From contig WBUN01000030.1 of assembly GCA_008933705.1 (NCBI GenBank), forward strand, positions 1-60,577: a stretch of 60,577 bases of DNA, given 5' to 3'. Source of the stretch: Hyphomicrobiaceae bacterium (GTDB lineage: Bacteria; Pseudomonadota; Alphaproteobacteria; Rhizobiales; Hyphomicrobiaceae). Shown piece after piece: positions 9,031-17,806 of the stretch (position 1 is its first letter; each line of letters begins with the position of its first letter). The notes beneath the pieces are model-generated. The model worked only from the letters and a program-made list of their open reading frames with translations. It was not told where the DNA came from and ran no database searches. The translations under genes were made by a program, and so were the position numbers.

Positions 9031-9049
9031 CCGGCGCTCCTGGCGCCGG
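9031..9049. terminator. GC-rich stem-loop between convergent genes
   Basis: CCGGCGC and GCGCCGG arms around TCCTG in the gap between the acyl-CoA synthetase (plus) and the YdcH gene (minus). There is no T-run, so its terminator role is uncertain. Confidence 0.35.
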
Positions 9050-9077
9050 CGGGCATCCACAGGGATCAGTCGCTACG

Positions 9078-9254
9078 TCAGTGCCGTGTTTGGCCTTGTA
9101 GCTTCGCCATCTCGTCTTTGAGTTTGAGCTTCTGCAGTTTGAGCTTCGTGATCTGCACGTCGTCGGCGCCGGGTCGCGCCATTTCCTCTTCGATTTTCCG
9201 CTCCAGAAGTCGATGCTTTTCGGAAAGCTCTGCGAGATGTGCAGAAAGCGCCAT
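9078..9254 (-). CDS. YdcH/DUF465 small coiled-coil protein
   Basis: A 58-residue protein starting MALSAHLAELSEKHRLLERK and ending KLKLKDEMAKLQGQTRH. The pattern of an initial helix with LxxxHxxLxxxI, a short turn (RPGADD) and a second helix rich in KLKxxKLxLKDE is the DUF465/YdcH signature. AAGGAGGG lies four bases before the ATG, strong support for the start. Function unknown in the family. It faces a second DUF465 gene (9482-9688) across a 230-base divergent gap. Confidence 0.85.
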   Translation of the reverse strand: MALSAHLAELSEKHRLLERKIEEEMARPGADDVQITKLKLQKLKLKDEMAKLQGQTRH

Positions 9255-9481
9255 ATGGCCCTCCTTTTGAGCGTTGAAGGGACTTGAAGTGTGACATGAT
9301 TGCGACGGTTTGTCTAACGGCCGAATTCCCTCGGAAATGCGAAAAGCTGGGGACGGCTTCGTTCAAATTTTACCCATCTCGCCCGGGACCGGGGCATTGG
9401 CGCGGCCGGGCTTGCGCAACGCCCCGTTCCTGGCGATAGTGCGGGCACTGTGCAGGCGGCTTCCCGGCGTACCAGACCTAG

Positions 9482-9688
9482 ATGCAGCGACCGGACGAGC
9501 GCGAGCTCCGTGAGCAATTGATGCGGCTTAGGGCCGAGCACCGCGACCTCGATGCCGAGATCGTGGCGCTTGAGGATTCCGCGGCTGCCGATCAGTTGCA
9601 TATCAAGCGTTTGAAGAAGAAGAAGCTTGCCCTCAAAGACCGCATTATCGCGGTGGAGGACCAGTTGCTTCCCGATATCATCGCCTGA
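9482..9688 (+). CDS. YdcH/DUF465 small coiled-coil protein upstream of purE
   Basis: A 68-residue, highly charged protein: [20 protein letters not shown] forms the first helix and [20 protein letters not shown] the second. This is the same DUF465 layout as the divergent gene at 9078-9254, but the two are clearly different paralogues. It precedes purE by about 125 bases on the same strand, an arrangement seen in other Rhizobiales. No clear Shine-Dalgarno before the ATG. Molecular function unknown. Confidence 0.8.
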   Translation: MQRPDERELREQLMRLRAEHRDLDAEIVALEDSAAADQLHIKRLKKKKLALKDRIIAVEDQLLPDIIA

Positions 9689-9813
9689 CCCGCGGCCGGC
9701 CCGATGCAGGCACCGGAGGTTGTACACGGCCACACGATCCGGCCCATCTTGCCAGCCGCCCCGCTCTCCTCTTTAACTCGTCGTTTCACTGTTCGTTTCG
9801 GACTGACGAAAAC

Positions 9814-10308
9814 GTGGCATCGCAGGCAAAGATCGGCATCATCATGGGCAGCCTCTCCGACTGGCCGACCATGAAGCGCGCGGCCGACGTGCTCGACGAG
9901 CTCAAGGTCGCCTACGAGGCCAAGGTCGTCTCCGCCCACCGCACGCCCGACCGGCTCTACGACTATGCCAAGACCGCCAAGCAGCGTGGCTTGAAGGTGA
10001 TCATCGCCGGTGCCGGCGGAGCTGCGCACCTGCCAGGCATGACGGCATCCATGACGACGCTGCCGGTGCTCGGCGTGCCGGTGCCGACCAAGGCGCTGTC
10101 GGGGCAGGACAGCCTGCTGTCGATCGTGCAAATGCCGGCCGGCATTCCCGTCGGTACGCTTGCCATCGGCGATGCAGGCGCGACCAACGCCGGCCTGCTT
10201 GCCGCGCAGATCCTGGCGCTCGATGACGCCGACCTCGCCCAGCGGCTCGACGCCCTGCGCGCGCGCCAGACCGCCGACGTTCCCGAGGCGCCGAAGGACG
10301 ATGCCTGA
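9814..10308 (+). CDS. purE: N5-carboxyaminoimidazole ribonucleotide mutase
   Basis: Converts N5-CAIR to CAIR in de novo purine synthesis, using the product of PurK. The class I PurE substrate loop [12 protein letters not shown] is at residues 9-20 and [13 protein letters not shown] at about 40-52, with [11 protein letters not shown] (the catalytic His) near 66-76. 164 residues, normal length. The start is a GTG at 9814; there is no in-frame ATG that keeps the conserved N terminus. The stop overlaps the purK ATG by eight bases, so translation of the two is probably coupled. Confidence 0.96.
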   Translation: MASQAKIGIIMGSLSDWPTMKRAADVLDELKVAYEAKVVSAHRTPDRLYDYAKTAKQRGLKVIIAGAGGAAHLPGMTASMTTLPVLGVPVPTKALSGQDSLLSIVQMPAGIPVGTLAIGDAGATNAGLLAAQILALDDADLAQRLDALRARQTADVPEAPKDDA

Positions 10309-11425
10309 CGCATCGCGCAGCGCGCCGCTTCCGCCCGGCTCCACCATCGGCATACTCGGCAGCGGCCAGCTCGGGCGCATGCTGGCGCTGGCAGCCGCCC
10401 GCATCGGCCTCAAGACGCACATCTACTGCGAGGAGAGCGGCCCGGCGTTCGACGTCGCCACCCGCACCAGCAGAGGCGCCTTCGAGGACGAGGCTGCGCT
10501 ATCCGCCTTCGCGCGGGAGGTCGACGCCGTCACCTACGAGTTCGAGAACGTGCCGATCCGCACGGCGCACGTCCTGGCCGGCCTGGTGCCCGTGCGCCCA
10601 TCGGCGAAGGCGCTGGAGGTCGCGCAAGACCGGCTGGCCGAGAAGCAGTTCATTTCCGGTCTGTCCATCCCTGTCGCGCCCTTCCGCGCCGTCGACGGGC
10701 CGGGCGATATTGCATCCGGCCTCGCCGCTTTCGGGTCGCCGGCCATCCTGAAAACGCGGCGGCTCGGCTACGACGGCAAAGGCCAGGCGGCCATTGCACC
10801 GGGCGAGGATGCGGCAGCCGCGTGGCAGGCGATCGGCGCCAGGCCCGCCGTGCTGGAGCAGCGCATATCCTTCGCCCTGGAGCTTTCCGCGCTCGTCGTA
10901 CGCAGCCTCGACGGTGCGCTGGCTTTCTACGATTGTCCGCGCAATACGCACCAGGGCGGCATCCTGCGCCTTTCTGTCGTGCCATCCGGCGTGCCCGAGG
11001 CGCATCTGGCGGAGGCGCGCGAGATTGCCGCCACCATCGCCCGCGCGCTCGACTATGTGGGCGTGCTGGCCGTCGAGATGTTCTACCTGGGAGCTGACGC
11101 CCGAGCGGGCGCGGGTGCCGGCGCGCGTCTGGTGGTCAACGAGATCGCCCCCCGGGTGCACAACAGCGGACACTGGACCATCGAGGCTTGCGGCATCAGC
11201 CAATTCGAGAACCATATCCGCGCCGTGGCAGGCTGGCCGCTCGGCTCACCCGATCGGCACAGCGACGCCGAGATGCGCAATCTCATCGGCAGGGAGGCCC
11301 TCGATTGGGCAAGCCTCGCCGCCACCCCCGGCACGTGCCTGCATCTGTACGGCAAGCGCGACGCCCGCGAGGGACGCAAGATGGGCCACGTGACGCGGCT
11401 CACTGCCAAGACGGGTCCGCAATAA
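10301..11425 (+). CDS. purK: N5-carboxyaminoimidazole ribonucleotide synthase
   Basis: ATP-grasp enzyme that carboxylates aminoimidazole ribonucleotide with bicarbonate and ATP to give N5-CAIR, handed to PurE. The N-terminal Rossmann-like motif [13 protein letters not shown] is at residues 17-29, EFENVP near 80, the ATP-grasp segment [12 protein letters not shown] at about 150-161, and the metal-binding [17 protein letters not shown] in the C-terminal half. 374 residues. The ATG at 10301 lies inside the purE stop region (ATGCCTGA), and the frame open upstream of it is just shadow of purE. Operon purE-purK. Confidence 0.96.
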   Translation: MPDASRSAPLPPGSTIGILGSGQLGRMLALAAARIGLKTHIYCEESGPAFDVATRTSRGAFEDEAALSAFAREVDAVTYEFENVPIRTAHVLAGLVPVRPSAKALEVAQDRLAEKQFISGLSIPVAPFRAVDGPGDIASGLAAFGSPAILKTRRLGYDGKGQAAIAPGEDAAAAWQAIGARPAVLEQRISFALELSALVVRSLDGALAFYDCPRNTHQGGILRLSVVPSGVPEAHLAEAREIAATIARALDYVGVLAVEMFYLGADARAGAGAGARLVVNEIAPRVHNSGHWTIEACGISQFENHIRAVAGWPLGSPDRHSDAEMRNLIGREALDWASLAATPGTCLHLYGKRDAREGRKMGHVTRLTAKTGPQ

Positions 11426-11593
11426 CCGGAGACGGCCCCGGACCTGCCCGCATCGCTTGTGAATGGACATCTTAACCGGTCTTTGCTAGAAGCCCGTCCA
11501 CACGCGTGGGGCAGGTGCTCCAGGCGCGTTTTGTTGTTGCCCGGCCGAGGCCGCGCCCACAGGAAATGCAGGCACAACCGAGGAAATCACCAA

Positions 11594-11899
11594 TTGCTGG
11601 TTCAGGTTCGCGACAATAACGTCGATCAGGCCCTCAAGGCGCTCAAGAAGAAGATGCAGCGCGAGGGTATTTTCCGCGAGATGAAGCTGCGGAATTACTA
11701 CGAGAAGCCGTCCGAGAGGCGCGTGCGCGAGCAGGCCGAAGCCGTTCGGCGCGCCCGCAAGCTGGCGCGTAAGAAGGCGCAGCGCGAAGGACTGCTGCCG
11801 GGCAAGGCGCCTGCGGCTCGACCAGGCGCGCCAAAGCCGGGTGGCCGCGCTGGCGGCGGGGCTCCCCGCGGTGGCGGTTTCGGCGGCGGACCGCGCTGA
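11594..11899 (+). CDS. rpsU: Small ribosomal subunit protein bS21 with Gly-rich tail
   Basis: Component of the 30S subunit involved in initiation. The core from [20 protein letters not shown] through [20 protein letters not shown] and [14 protein letters not shown] is a clear bS21. The family normally starts exactly at this point, and the only initiator there is TTG at 11594, preceded by GAGGAAA with suitable spacing, so I chose TTG; frame open 45 codons upstream has no homology. The protein (101 residues) ends in a 30-residue Pro/Gly-rich basic tail ([17 protein letters not shown]), longer than bS21 of enterobacteria. A strong terminator follows. Confidence 0.9.
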   Translation: MLVQVRDNNVDQALKALKKKMQREGIFREMKLRNYYEKPSERRVREQAEAVRRARKLARKKAQREGLLPGKAPAARPGAPKPGGRAGGGAPRGGGFGGGPR

Positions 11900-11925
11900 G
11901 CCGGCAGCCGCAGGATAGAGATTTG

Positions 11926-11962
11926 AGGCCTCCGGCATCCGGTGCCGGAGGCCTTTCGTTTT
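11926..11962 (+). terminator. Rho-independent terminator after rpsU
   Basis: Twelve-base arms AGGCCTCCGGCA (11926-11937) and TGCCGGAGGCCT (11943-11954) around a five-base loop, followed by TTCGTTTT. It lies between rpsU and a convergent hydrolase gene and may also serve the other strand. Confidence 0.85.
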
Positions 11963-11993
11963 CTGCCGGCGCTCGAAGGGCAGAACGCTCGTG

Positions 11994-12806
11994 TCAGTTC
12001 TTCAAGCCGGCAATCCATGTGCGCACGGAGGCCACTGCATTGTTGCCGTCGACGTAGAGATTGCTGTGCTCCCCTTCAGGGAAGATGACCAACTGCTTGG
12101 GCTCATTTGCCAAGCGGGCGAGCCTGCGCCCCATCTCCACCGGGATCACGCCATCCTCCTCTCCATGCAGGATCAGAACCGGCACCTTCACCTGCGCGAT
12201 CACCTTGTCCGTCTCGTAGCGGTCGCTGAGGAGCAGGCGAAGCGGCAGGATGTGGAACGACAGCCGCGCCATGTCCAGGATCGACGTATAGGGCGCCTCG
12301 AGGATCAGACCGGCCGACGGCCTCTCGACCGCCATGCGCGCAGCGACGCCAGTCCCGAGCGACTCGCCATAGAGGATGATCGAGTCGGGCGCGATCCCCT
12401 CCAGCACGAGCGCGCCGTGCGCAAGGCGCGCATCGGCGATGATGGCCCGCTCCGACGGCGCCCCCGTGCTGCCGCTATAGCCGCGGTAGCTCATCATATA
12501 GACGCCCCAGCCTTCTCCCATGAAGCGGCGAAAGCGATCCGCGCGGTCGGCAAGCCCTCCGCCGTTGCCATGGAAGTAGAGCAGCGTCGGCTGCCCGGGT
12601 CTCGCCTTGGCGTACCAGGCGATGACGCGCGCGCCGTCCGGCATCTTGAGCACCCGCTCCTCGACATTCGCCAGACCGACCTGAACCGGCCGAACGTAGG
12701 CCCGGTCGGGGAAATAGATCATCCGGCGCTGAACGAGGTAGGCAAACAGAACCAGTAGCGCGTAGACGCAGAGCAGACCGGCAGCAATCTTGAAGAAGGC
12801 CGACAT
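11994..12806 (-). CDS. Membrane-anchored alpha/beta hydrolase (ABHD13/BEM46-like)
   Basis: A 270-residue serine hydrolase with an N-terminal membrane anchor (residues 6-25, AAGLLCVYALLVLFAYLV) followed by RRMIYFPD, the usual start of the BEM46/ABHD13 group. The oxyanion region YFHGNGG is near residue 77, the nucleophile elbow YGESLGTG at about 146-153, the acid in LHGEEDGVIP and the catalytic His in EGEHSNL near the C terminus. Substrate unknown. It is downstream of the pnt operon on the same strand but separated by about 130 bases and a stem-loop, so it is likely a separate unit. Confidence 0.88.
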   Translation of the reverse strand: MSAFFKIAAGLLCVYALLVLFAYLVQRRMIYFPDRAYVRPVQVGLANVEERVLKMPDGARVIAWYAKARPGQPTLLYFHGNGGGLADRADRFRRFMGEGWGVYMMSYRGYSGSTGAPSERAIIADARLAHGALVLEGIAPDSIILYGESLGTGVAARMAVERPSAGLILEAPYTSILDMARLSFHILPLRLLLSDRYETDKVIAQVKVPVLILHGEEDGVIPVEMGRRLARLANEPKQLVIFPEGEHSNLYVDGNNAVASVRTWIAGLKN

Positions 12807-12828
12807 GATCGCCTTCTCGCTTGCGCGG

Positions 12829-12850
12829 CGGGCCCGGTCAAGCGGGCCCG
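12829..12850 (-). terminator. GC-rich stem-loop downstream of pntB
   Basis: Two CGGGCCCG octamers separated by GTCAAG can form an eight-base-pair hairpin in the gap after pntB. There is no T-run, so a terminator role is tentative. Confidence 0.35.
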
Positions 12851-12936
12851 ACCACGCAAATGGGCAAGACGTCAGCGATCGCCAGGTTTCCGCGATATTG
12901 GGAACAAACGGCGAGAGCGGGGGCGCCCTGCCGACA

Positions 12937-14343
12937 TCAATGCCCGAGCGCCTTGCCGATCTCCTCGGTCATCTTCTTGGCGTCGCCGAGCAGCATCATG
13001 GTGTTGTCGCGGTAGAAGAGCGGGTTGTCGATGCCGGCATATCCGCTCGCCAATGAGCGCTTGTTGAACATCACCGTGCCGGCCTTCCACACCTGCAGCA
13101 CCGGCATGCCGTAGATCGGCGAGGTTCTATCCTCCTCGGCCGCCGGGTTGGTCACGTCGTTGGCGCCGATCACGTAGGCGACATCGGTCTGCGCAAACTC
13201 GTTGTTGATGTCCTCGAGCTCGAACACCTCGTCGTAGGGCACGTTGGCCTCGGCCAGCAGCACGTTCATGTGTCCGGGCATGCGGCCTGCCACCGGGTGG
13301 ATGGCGTATTTCACCTCCACGCCGGCCTTCTTGAGATGGTCGGCCATCTCGCGCAGCGCGTGCTGGGCCTGCGCCACCGCCATGCCGTAGCCCGGCACGA
13401 TGATCACCTTGCCCGAATTCTTCATCAGGAACGCGGCATCTTCCGCTGATCCGAGCTTGACGGGCCGCTGCTCGGCCCCCGCTGCCGGCCCCGCCGTCTC
13501 GCCGCCGAAGCCGCCGAGGATCACCGAGATGAAGGAGCGGTTCATGCCTTTGCACATGATATAGGACAGGATCGCACCCGACGATCCGACCAGCGCGCCG
13601 GTGACGATCAAAGCGATGTTGCCGAGCGTGAAGCCGATGCCCGCCGCCGCCCAGCCCGAATAGGAGTTGAGCATCGAGATGACGACCGGCATGTCGGCGC
13701 CGCCGATCGGAACGATGATCAGCACGCCAAACAGCAGCGCAACGATCGTGATGGCCCAGAACAGGAGGCCCGAGCCGCCCGACTGGCAGAACCAGTAGAT
13801 GAGGACCACCAGCAAGGCCGCCAGGCCGATATTGATGAGATGCCGGGCGGGCAGGATGATGGGCTTGCCCGACATGCGGCCCGACAACTTGGCGAACGCG
13901 ATGACCGAGCCGGTGAACGTGATGGCGCCGATGGCGACCCCAAGCGACATCTCGATGAGGCTGGCGGCCGCTATGTTGCCGGGCGTGCCGATGCCGAACG
14001 CCTCGGGCGCATAGAGCGCTCCCGCGGCCACGAACACTGCGGCAAGGCCGACAAGGCTGTGGAACGCCGCCACCAACTCCGGCATCGACGTCATCGGGAT
14101 GCTGCGCGCGATGTAGGCGCCGATCCCCCCGCCCACGACCAGGCCCAGCACGATGAGGATCCAGGTGAAGGCCGAGTCGCCGCCGCTGAGCTGACCCAAC
14201 GTCGTCAGCACGGCGATCGTCATGCCCGTCATGCCGAACAGGTTGCCGCGCCGGGAGCTCTCCGGGCTCGACAACCCCCTCAAGGCCAGGATGAACAGCA
14301 CGCCTGAGGCGAGATAGAGGAGGGCAACGAGATTGGGTGACAT
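12937..14343 (-). CDS. pntB: NAD(P) transhydrogenase beta subunit
   Basis: Inner-membrane subunit of proton-translocating transhydrogenase (hydride transfer from NADH to NADP+ driven by proton motive force), carrying the NADP(H)-binding domain III. Residues 1-280 contain about nine hydrophobic helices (for example LVALLYLASGVLFILAL); the C-terminal soluble domain has IIVPGYGMAVAQAQHALREM, HPVAGRMPGHMNVLLAEA and VIGANDVTNPAA, the NADP-binding signatures. 468 residues from the ATG at 14343 (MSPNLVALL), the usual PntB N terminus; the open frame further upstream runs into a palindromic repeat. Last gene of pntAA-pntAB-pntB. Confidence 0.96.
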   Translation of the reverse strand: MSPNLVALLYLASGVLFILALRGLSSPESSRRGNLFGMTGMTIAVLTTLGQLSGGDSAFTWILIVLGLVVGGGIGAYIARSIPMTSMPELVAAFHSLVGLAAVFVAAGALYAPEAFGIGTPGNIAAASLIEMSLGVAIGAITFTGSVIAFAKLSGRMSGKPIILPARHLINIGLAALLVVLIYWFCQSGGSGLLFWAITIVALLFGVLIIVPIGGADMPVVISMLNSYSGWAAAGIGFTLGNIALIVTGALVGSSGAILSYIMCKGMNRSFISVILGGFGGETAGPAAGAEQRPVKLGSAEDAAFLMKNSGKVIIVPGYGMAVAQAQHALREMADHLKKAGVEVKYAIHPVAGRMPGHMNVLLAEANVPYDEVFELEDINNEFAQTDVAYVIGANDVTNPAAEEDRTSPIYGMPVLQVWKAGTVMFNKRSLASGYAGIDNPLFYRDNTMMLLGDAKKMTEEIGKALGH

Positions 14344-14354
14344 GGGCTGGCTTA

Positions 14355-14422
14355 TGGGGTCAGACCCCAATCCTCTGCCGATCAAAACCGAAAGACGCGC
14401 TGAAGTCTGGGGTCTGACCCCG
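14355..14422. repeat. Inverted pair of GGGGTCAGACCCC palindromes (BIME-like)
   Basis: TGGGGTCAGACCCCA at 14355-14369 and GGGGTCTGACCCC at 14409-14421 are reverse-complement copies of one near-palindrome, 39 bases apart, between pntAB and pntB. This is the layout of a REP doublet. No transposase is present in the window. Confidence 0.7.
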
Positions 14423-14430
14423 TGTCGCCC

Positions 14431-14871
14431 TCATTTCTTGGGCTCTTTCTTCTTGTACATAGCGAGCATGCGCTGAGTGACCAGGAAGCCGCCGAAGATG
14501 TTCACCGAGGCCATCGCCAGCGCCAGAAAGCCGAAAATCTTGGCGAGCACGCTGCCGGCTGCCACCAGCGATACGCCCACCGCCAGCAGCGCACCGACGA
14601 CGATCACCGAGGAGATGGCGTTGGTCACCGACATCAGCGGCGTATGCAGGGCTGGTGTCACGCTCCAAACGACGTAGTAGCCGACGAAGATCGCGATCAC
14701 GAACACCATGAACTGGTAGACGAGCGGGCTCACATCTCCGCCGCCGGCGGCGAGGGCAGCATCAGGCAACAGCACCAGCGCCGTTGCTGCGGCGCCTAGC
14801 ACGCGACGCCTGCTTCTCCCTCCCCCTTGTGGGGAGGGGAAGCCCGTTGCGAATGCGGCCCGGTCATGCAT
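14431..14871 (-). CDS. pntAB: NAD(P) transhydrogenase alpha subunit part 2, with unusual leader
   Basis: Small membrane subunit of the three-part transhydrogenase, contributing three to four helices to the proton channel: [20 protein letters not shown], then [16 protein letters not shown] and [20 protein letters not shown]. From the ATG at 14871 the protein has 146 residues. The core is preceded by about 45 unusual residues: [10 protein letters not shown] is translated from a palindromic repeat, followed by a signal-peptide-like stretch ([22 protein letters not shown]). The ATG is one base after the pntAA stop, which supports it; no ATG exists nearer the core, so the leader is probably real or the start codon is non-standard. 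Confidence 0.88.
   Translation of the reverse strand: MHDRAAFATGFPSPQGGGRSRRRVLGAAATALVLLPDAALAAGGGDVSPLVYQFMVFVIAIFVGYYVVWSVTPALHTPLMSVTNAISSVIVVGALLAVGVSLVAAGSVLAKIFGFLALAMASVNIFGGFLVTQRMLAMYKKKEPKK
14817..14842. repeat. Palindromic GGGGAGGG-type repeat in the pntAB leader
   Basis: CTCCCTCCCCC and GGGGAGGGGA around TTGT; same family as the copy at 4-31 in ileS. It encodes SPQGGG in the pntAB frame. Confidence 0.65.
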
Positions 14872-14872
14872 C

Positions 14873-16012
14873 TCACGCCCCCTGTGGCTGCAGGCTGGGG
14901 TGCACGATGCGGCCGTCCTTGGCCACCAGCGTGCCCTTGATAATCTCATCGTCCCAGTTGACCTTCAGCGCCTTTTCTTTCTTGTCGATCATGGTCTCAA
15001 GGAAGGCGAGCAGGTTCTTCGCGTACAGGCTCGAGGCGTTGACGGGCACTTCACCAGCGAGATTGATGGGCCCCGCGATCGACACGCCTTTGTGCTCGAT
15101 GACCTTGTCCGGCTGCGTCAGTTCGCAGTTTCCGCCACGCTCGGCGGCAAGGTCGACGATCACGGCGCCCGGCTTCATGCTTTCCACCATGGCCGCAGTA
15201 ACAAGCCGCGGCGCGGGGCGGCCGGGAATCAACGCCGTGGTGATGACGATGTCCTGCGTCTTGATGTGACTGGCGATCAGCTCCGCCTGCTTCTTCTGGT
15301 ATTCGGCAGACATCGGCTTGGCATAGCCCGCCGCCGTCTGCGCCTGCTTGAACTCCTCATCCTCAACAGCGACGAACTTGGCCCCGAGCGAGGCCACCTG
15401 CTCCTTGGTGGCGGGCCGCACATCGGTCGCCGAGACGATGGCGCCGAGGCGGCGCGCCGTGGCAATGGCCTGCAGACCCGCCACACCCACGCCCATGATG
15501 AACACCTTGGCGGCCGGCACGGTGCCGGCCGCGGTCATCATCATCGGCATGGCCTGCTCGAACATCGCCGCGGCATCGATGACGGCCTTGTAGCCGGCAA
15601 GATTGGCCTGGCTGGAGAGCACATCCATCGACTGCGCTCGCGAGATACGCGGCATGAACTCCATGGCCATCAGGGCGGCACCGCTTCCCGCCAGCGCGTC
15701 GAGACCGGGTCGGTCGTCGAAAGGAGACAGCATAGCCGCGACGATGGCGCCGGGCTTGAGCGCCTTCACCTCCTCGGGCGTCGGACGGCGTACCTTGAGC
15801 AGGATGTCTGCCCCGCCCAGCGCCTCGGCCGCGCTGGCAGCGATAACGGCGCCTTGCGCCTTCAGCGTTTCGTCCGCAAAGCGCGAGCTGGCCCCAGCCC
15901 CGGCCTCGACCTTCACGGTGCAGCCCAGTGCCGACAGCTTCTTCACCGTCTCGGGCGACACGGCCACCCGGGGCTCGCCCTCACGCTCCGCCGTAACGGC
16001 AATCGTGATCAT
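14873..16012 (-). CDS. pntAA: NAD(P) transhydrogenase alpha subunit part 1
   Basis: Soluble NAD(H)-binding domain I of transhydrogenase, 379 residues. The start [25 protein letters not shown] is the alanine dehydrogenase/PntA N-terminal signature; [21 protein letters not shown] (about residues 170-190) is the NAD-binding Rossmann motif, followed by [42 protein letters not shown] is also characteristic. GGGAA precedes the ATG. First gene of the pntAA-pntAB-pntB operon; an aa3-oxidase subunit IV gene is 70 bases upstream on the same strand. The split alpha subunit is the Rhodospirillum-type organisation. Confidence 0.96.
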   Translation of the reverse strand: MITIAVTAEREGEPRVAVSPETVKKLSALGCTVKVEAGAGASSRFADETLKAQGAVIAASAAEALGGADILLKVRRPTPEEVKALKPGAIVAAMLSPFDDRPGLDALAGSGAALMAMEFMPRISRAQSMDVLSSQANLAGYKAVIDAAAMFEQAMPMMMTAAGTVPAAKVFIMGVGVAGLQAIATARRLGAIVSATDVRPATKEQVASLGAKFVAVEDEEFKQAQTAAGYAKPMSAEYQKKQAELIASHIKTQDIVITTALIPGRPAPRLVTAAMVESMKPGAVIVDLAAERGGNCELTQPDKVIEHKGVSIAGPINLAGEVPVNASSLYAKNLLAFLETMIDKKEKALKVNWDDEIIKGTLVAKDGRIVHPSLQPQGA

Positions 16013-16081
16013 GAATATGTTCCCGGGGCTGTGGCCGGCAGGCAGAGGCCCTGGAGGCCGGCTGTGGGAGGATGACGAGGC

Positions 16082-16228
16082 TCAGGGTACGAGGAATATC
16101 GCCATTCCCGCGAGCAGCACCGCCAGGAGGGCCACCACGATGATGATGGCGCGAACGAAGCCGGCGTACGTGCGTGTGTGCTCGGCGTAATCCATGGCGG
16201 GGTGACCGCCCGAAGTCTCTACAGCCAT
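16082..16228 (-). CDS. aa3-type cytochrome c oxidase subunit IV
   Basis: A 48-residue protein: a short hydrophilic start containing HPAMDYAEHTRTYAGFVR, then one transmembrane helix (AIIIVVALLAVLLAGMAIFL). The MDYxEHxxTYxxF pattern followed by a single span defines the small bacterial aa3 oxidase subunit IV. The ATG at 16228 has GGGAG seven bases upstream; the frame is open further but without family resemblance. It lies immediately upstream of pntAA on the same strand, an arrangement repeated in many Rhizobiales. The catalytic oxidase subunits are elsewhere. Confidence 0.85.
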   Translation of the reverse strand: MAVETSGGHPAMDYAEHTRTYAGFVRAIIIVVALLAVLLAGMAIFLVP

Positions 16229-16441
16229 GAAGCAGCTCCCATCAGCCCCCCGGGGGATTACCCAGGCATCGCTACGGACGCCTTGGTATCGCATGGGCCA
16301 ACCCGCTTCAAGCACCTACAGGCCCGAACCGGCGGGACAAAATCGCCGATAGGATATTCCGCCGCCTTCTCTCGGCGCCGAGGCCATGCTTCAATCGCAG
16401 CAATTCAGACGGCGATCGCAAGCGCGCACGGAGGAATTTCC

Positions 16442-17671
16442 ATGGATCTCGGCATGTCGAACAAGGTCAAGCCGCTCGTCGAGAAGGTGCGCGCCATGGT
16501 GCGCAACGAGATCATGCCGCTCGAGGAGGAGTACGAGGCCGAGATCGGCAAAGGCGGCAACCGCTGGGCCCACACCAAGCGCCAGGAGGAGATCCTGGAA
16601 GGCCTCAAGGCCAAGGCGCGGGAGCGTGGCCTGTGGAACTTCTGGCTCACGGCCTCGGACAAGGGCTACGGCCTCACCACGGTCGAGTATGCCTACCTCG
16701 CCGAAGAGATGGGCTGGTCACGGCTCGGCCCCGAGACATTCAACTGCTCAGCTCCGGACACGGGCAATATGGAGGTCCTGGAGCGCTACGCCTCCCCAGA
16801 ACAGAAGGAGAAATGGCTGAAGCCCCTGCTCGAGGGCAAGATTCGCTCAGCCTACGTTATGACCGAGCCTGGCGTCGCCTCTTCCGACGCCACCAACCTC
16901 GCCATGGAAGCCAAGCTCGAAGGCAAGGAGTGGGTGCTCAACGGCGAAAAATGGTTCGCCTCCGGCGCCGGCGACCCGCGCTGCAAGATCTACATCGTCA
17001 TGGTCTGCACCGACCCGACGGCTGAGAAACACAAGCGGCACTCCCAGATCCTCGTCCCTGCCGACACCAAGGGTGTCGAGGTCGTCCGCGGCATGAACGT
17101 GTACGGCAACGACGATGCGCCACACGGCCACATGCACATCAAGTTCACCAACGTGCGGGTGCCGAAGGAGAACCTCATCCTCGGCCGCGGCCGCGGCTTC
17201 GAGGTGGCGCAGGGCCGGCTGGGTCCCGGCCGCATCCATCACTGCATGCGTGCCATCGGCAACGCGGAGCGCGCGCTGGAATTGATGTGCCGCCGCTCGC
17301 TTACGCGAGAAGCCTTCGGCAAACCGCTGGCCCAGCTCGGCGCTAACTACGACATCATCGCCGAGAGCCGCATGAAGATCGAGATGGCCCGCCTGCTCTG
17401 TCTCAAGGCCGCCTACATGATGGACACAGCCTCCCCGCGCGAGGCTGCCACCTGGATATCGCAGATCAAGGTCGTGGCGCCCCGCATCGCGCTGGAGATC
17501 ACGGATGAAGCCGTGCAGATGCACGGTGCCATGGGTGTCACGCAGGATGCGCCGCTGGCCCGCATGTGGACGGGACTGCGCACGTTGCGCCTCGCCGACG
17601 GTCCTGACGCGGTGCACCGCCGGCAGATCGCCCGCGCCGAGCTCAAGCGCTATACCAATCTGAAGCCCTAG
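16442..17671 (+). CDS. Acyl-CoA dehydrogenase, ACAD10/11-like
   Basis: A 409-residue FAD-dependent acyl-CoA dehydrogenase. Visible blocks: YVMTEPGVASSDATN (about residues 139-153) and LNGEKWFASGAGDPRCK for FAD and substrate binding, RIHHCMRAIGNAERALELMC, and the C-terminal QMHGAMGVTQDAPLARMW with RTLRLADGPDAVHRRQIA, which is typical of the ACAD10/ACAD11 branch rather than medium-chain FadE. GGAGGAA sits six bases before the ATG at 16442. It is followed after 135 bases by an aminoglycoside-phosphotransferase-fold kinase gene; in animals these two domains are fused in ACAD10/11, so the pair probably acts together. Confidence 0.9.
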   Translation: MDLGMSNKVKPLVEKVRAMVRNEIMPLEEEYEAEIGKGGNRWAHTKRQEEILEGLKAKARERGLWNFWLTASDKGYGLTTVEYAYLAEEMGWSRLGPETFNCSAPDTGNMEVLERYASPEQKEKWLKPLLEGKIRSAYVMTEPGVASSDATNLAMEAKLEGKEWVLNGEKWFASGAGDPRCKIYIVMVCTDPTAEKHKRHSQILVPADTKGVEVVRGMNVYGNDDAPHGHMHIKFTNVRVPKENLILGRGRGFEVAQGRLGPGRIHHCMRAIGNAERALELMCRRSLTREAFGKPLAQLGANYDIIAESRMKIEMARLLCLKAAYMMDTASPREAATWISQIKVVAPRIALEITDEAVQMHGAMGVTQDAPLARMWTGLRTLRLADGPDAVHRRQIARAELKRYTNLKP

Positions 17672-17806
17672 GTTGTGGTCCCGGCGCGCGCCGCCGGGAC
17701 CCATCGTGCCGTCGGCTTCGGCGCCCGCGGATGGCTGGATACCGGGGACAAGCTCCGGTATGACAGCCATGGTTGGACACAGCACATTCACCTCAGGACG
17801 TCGCGC

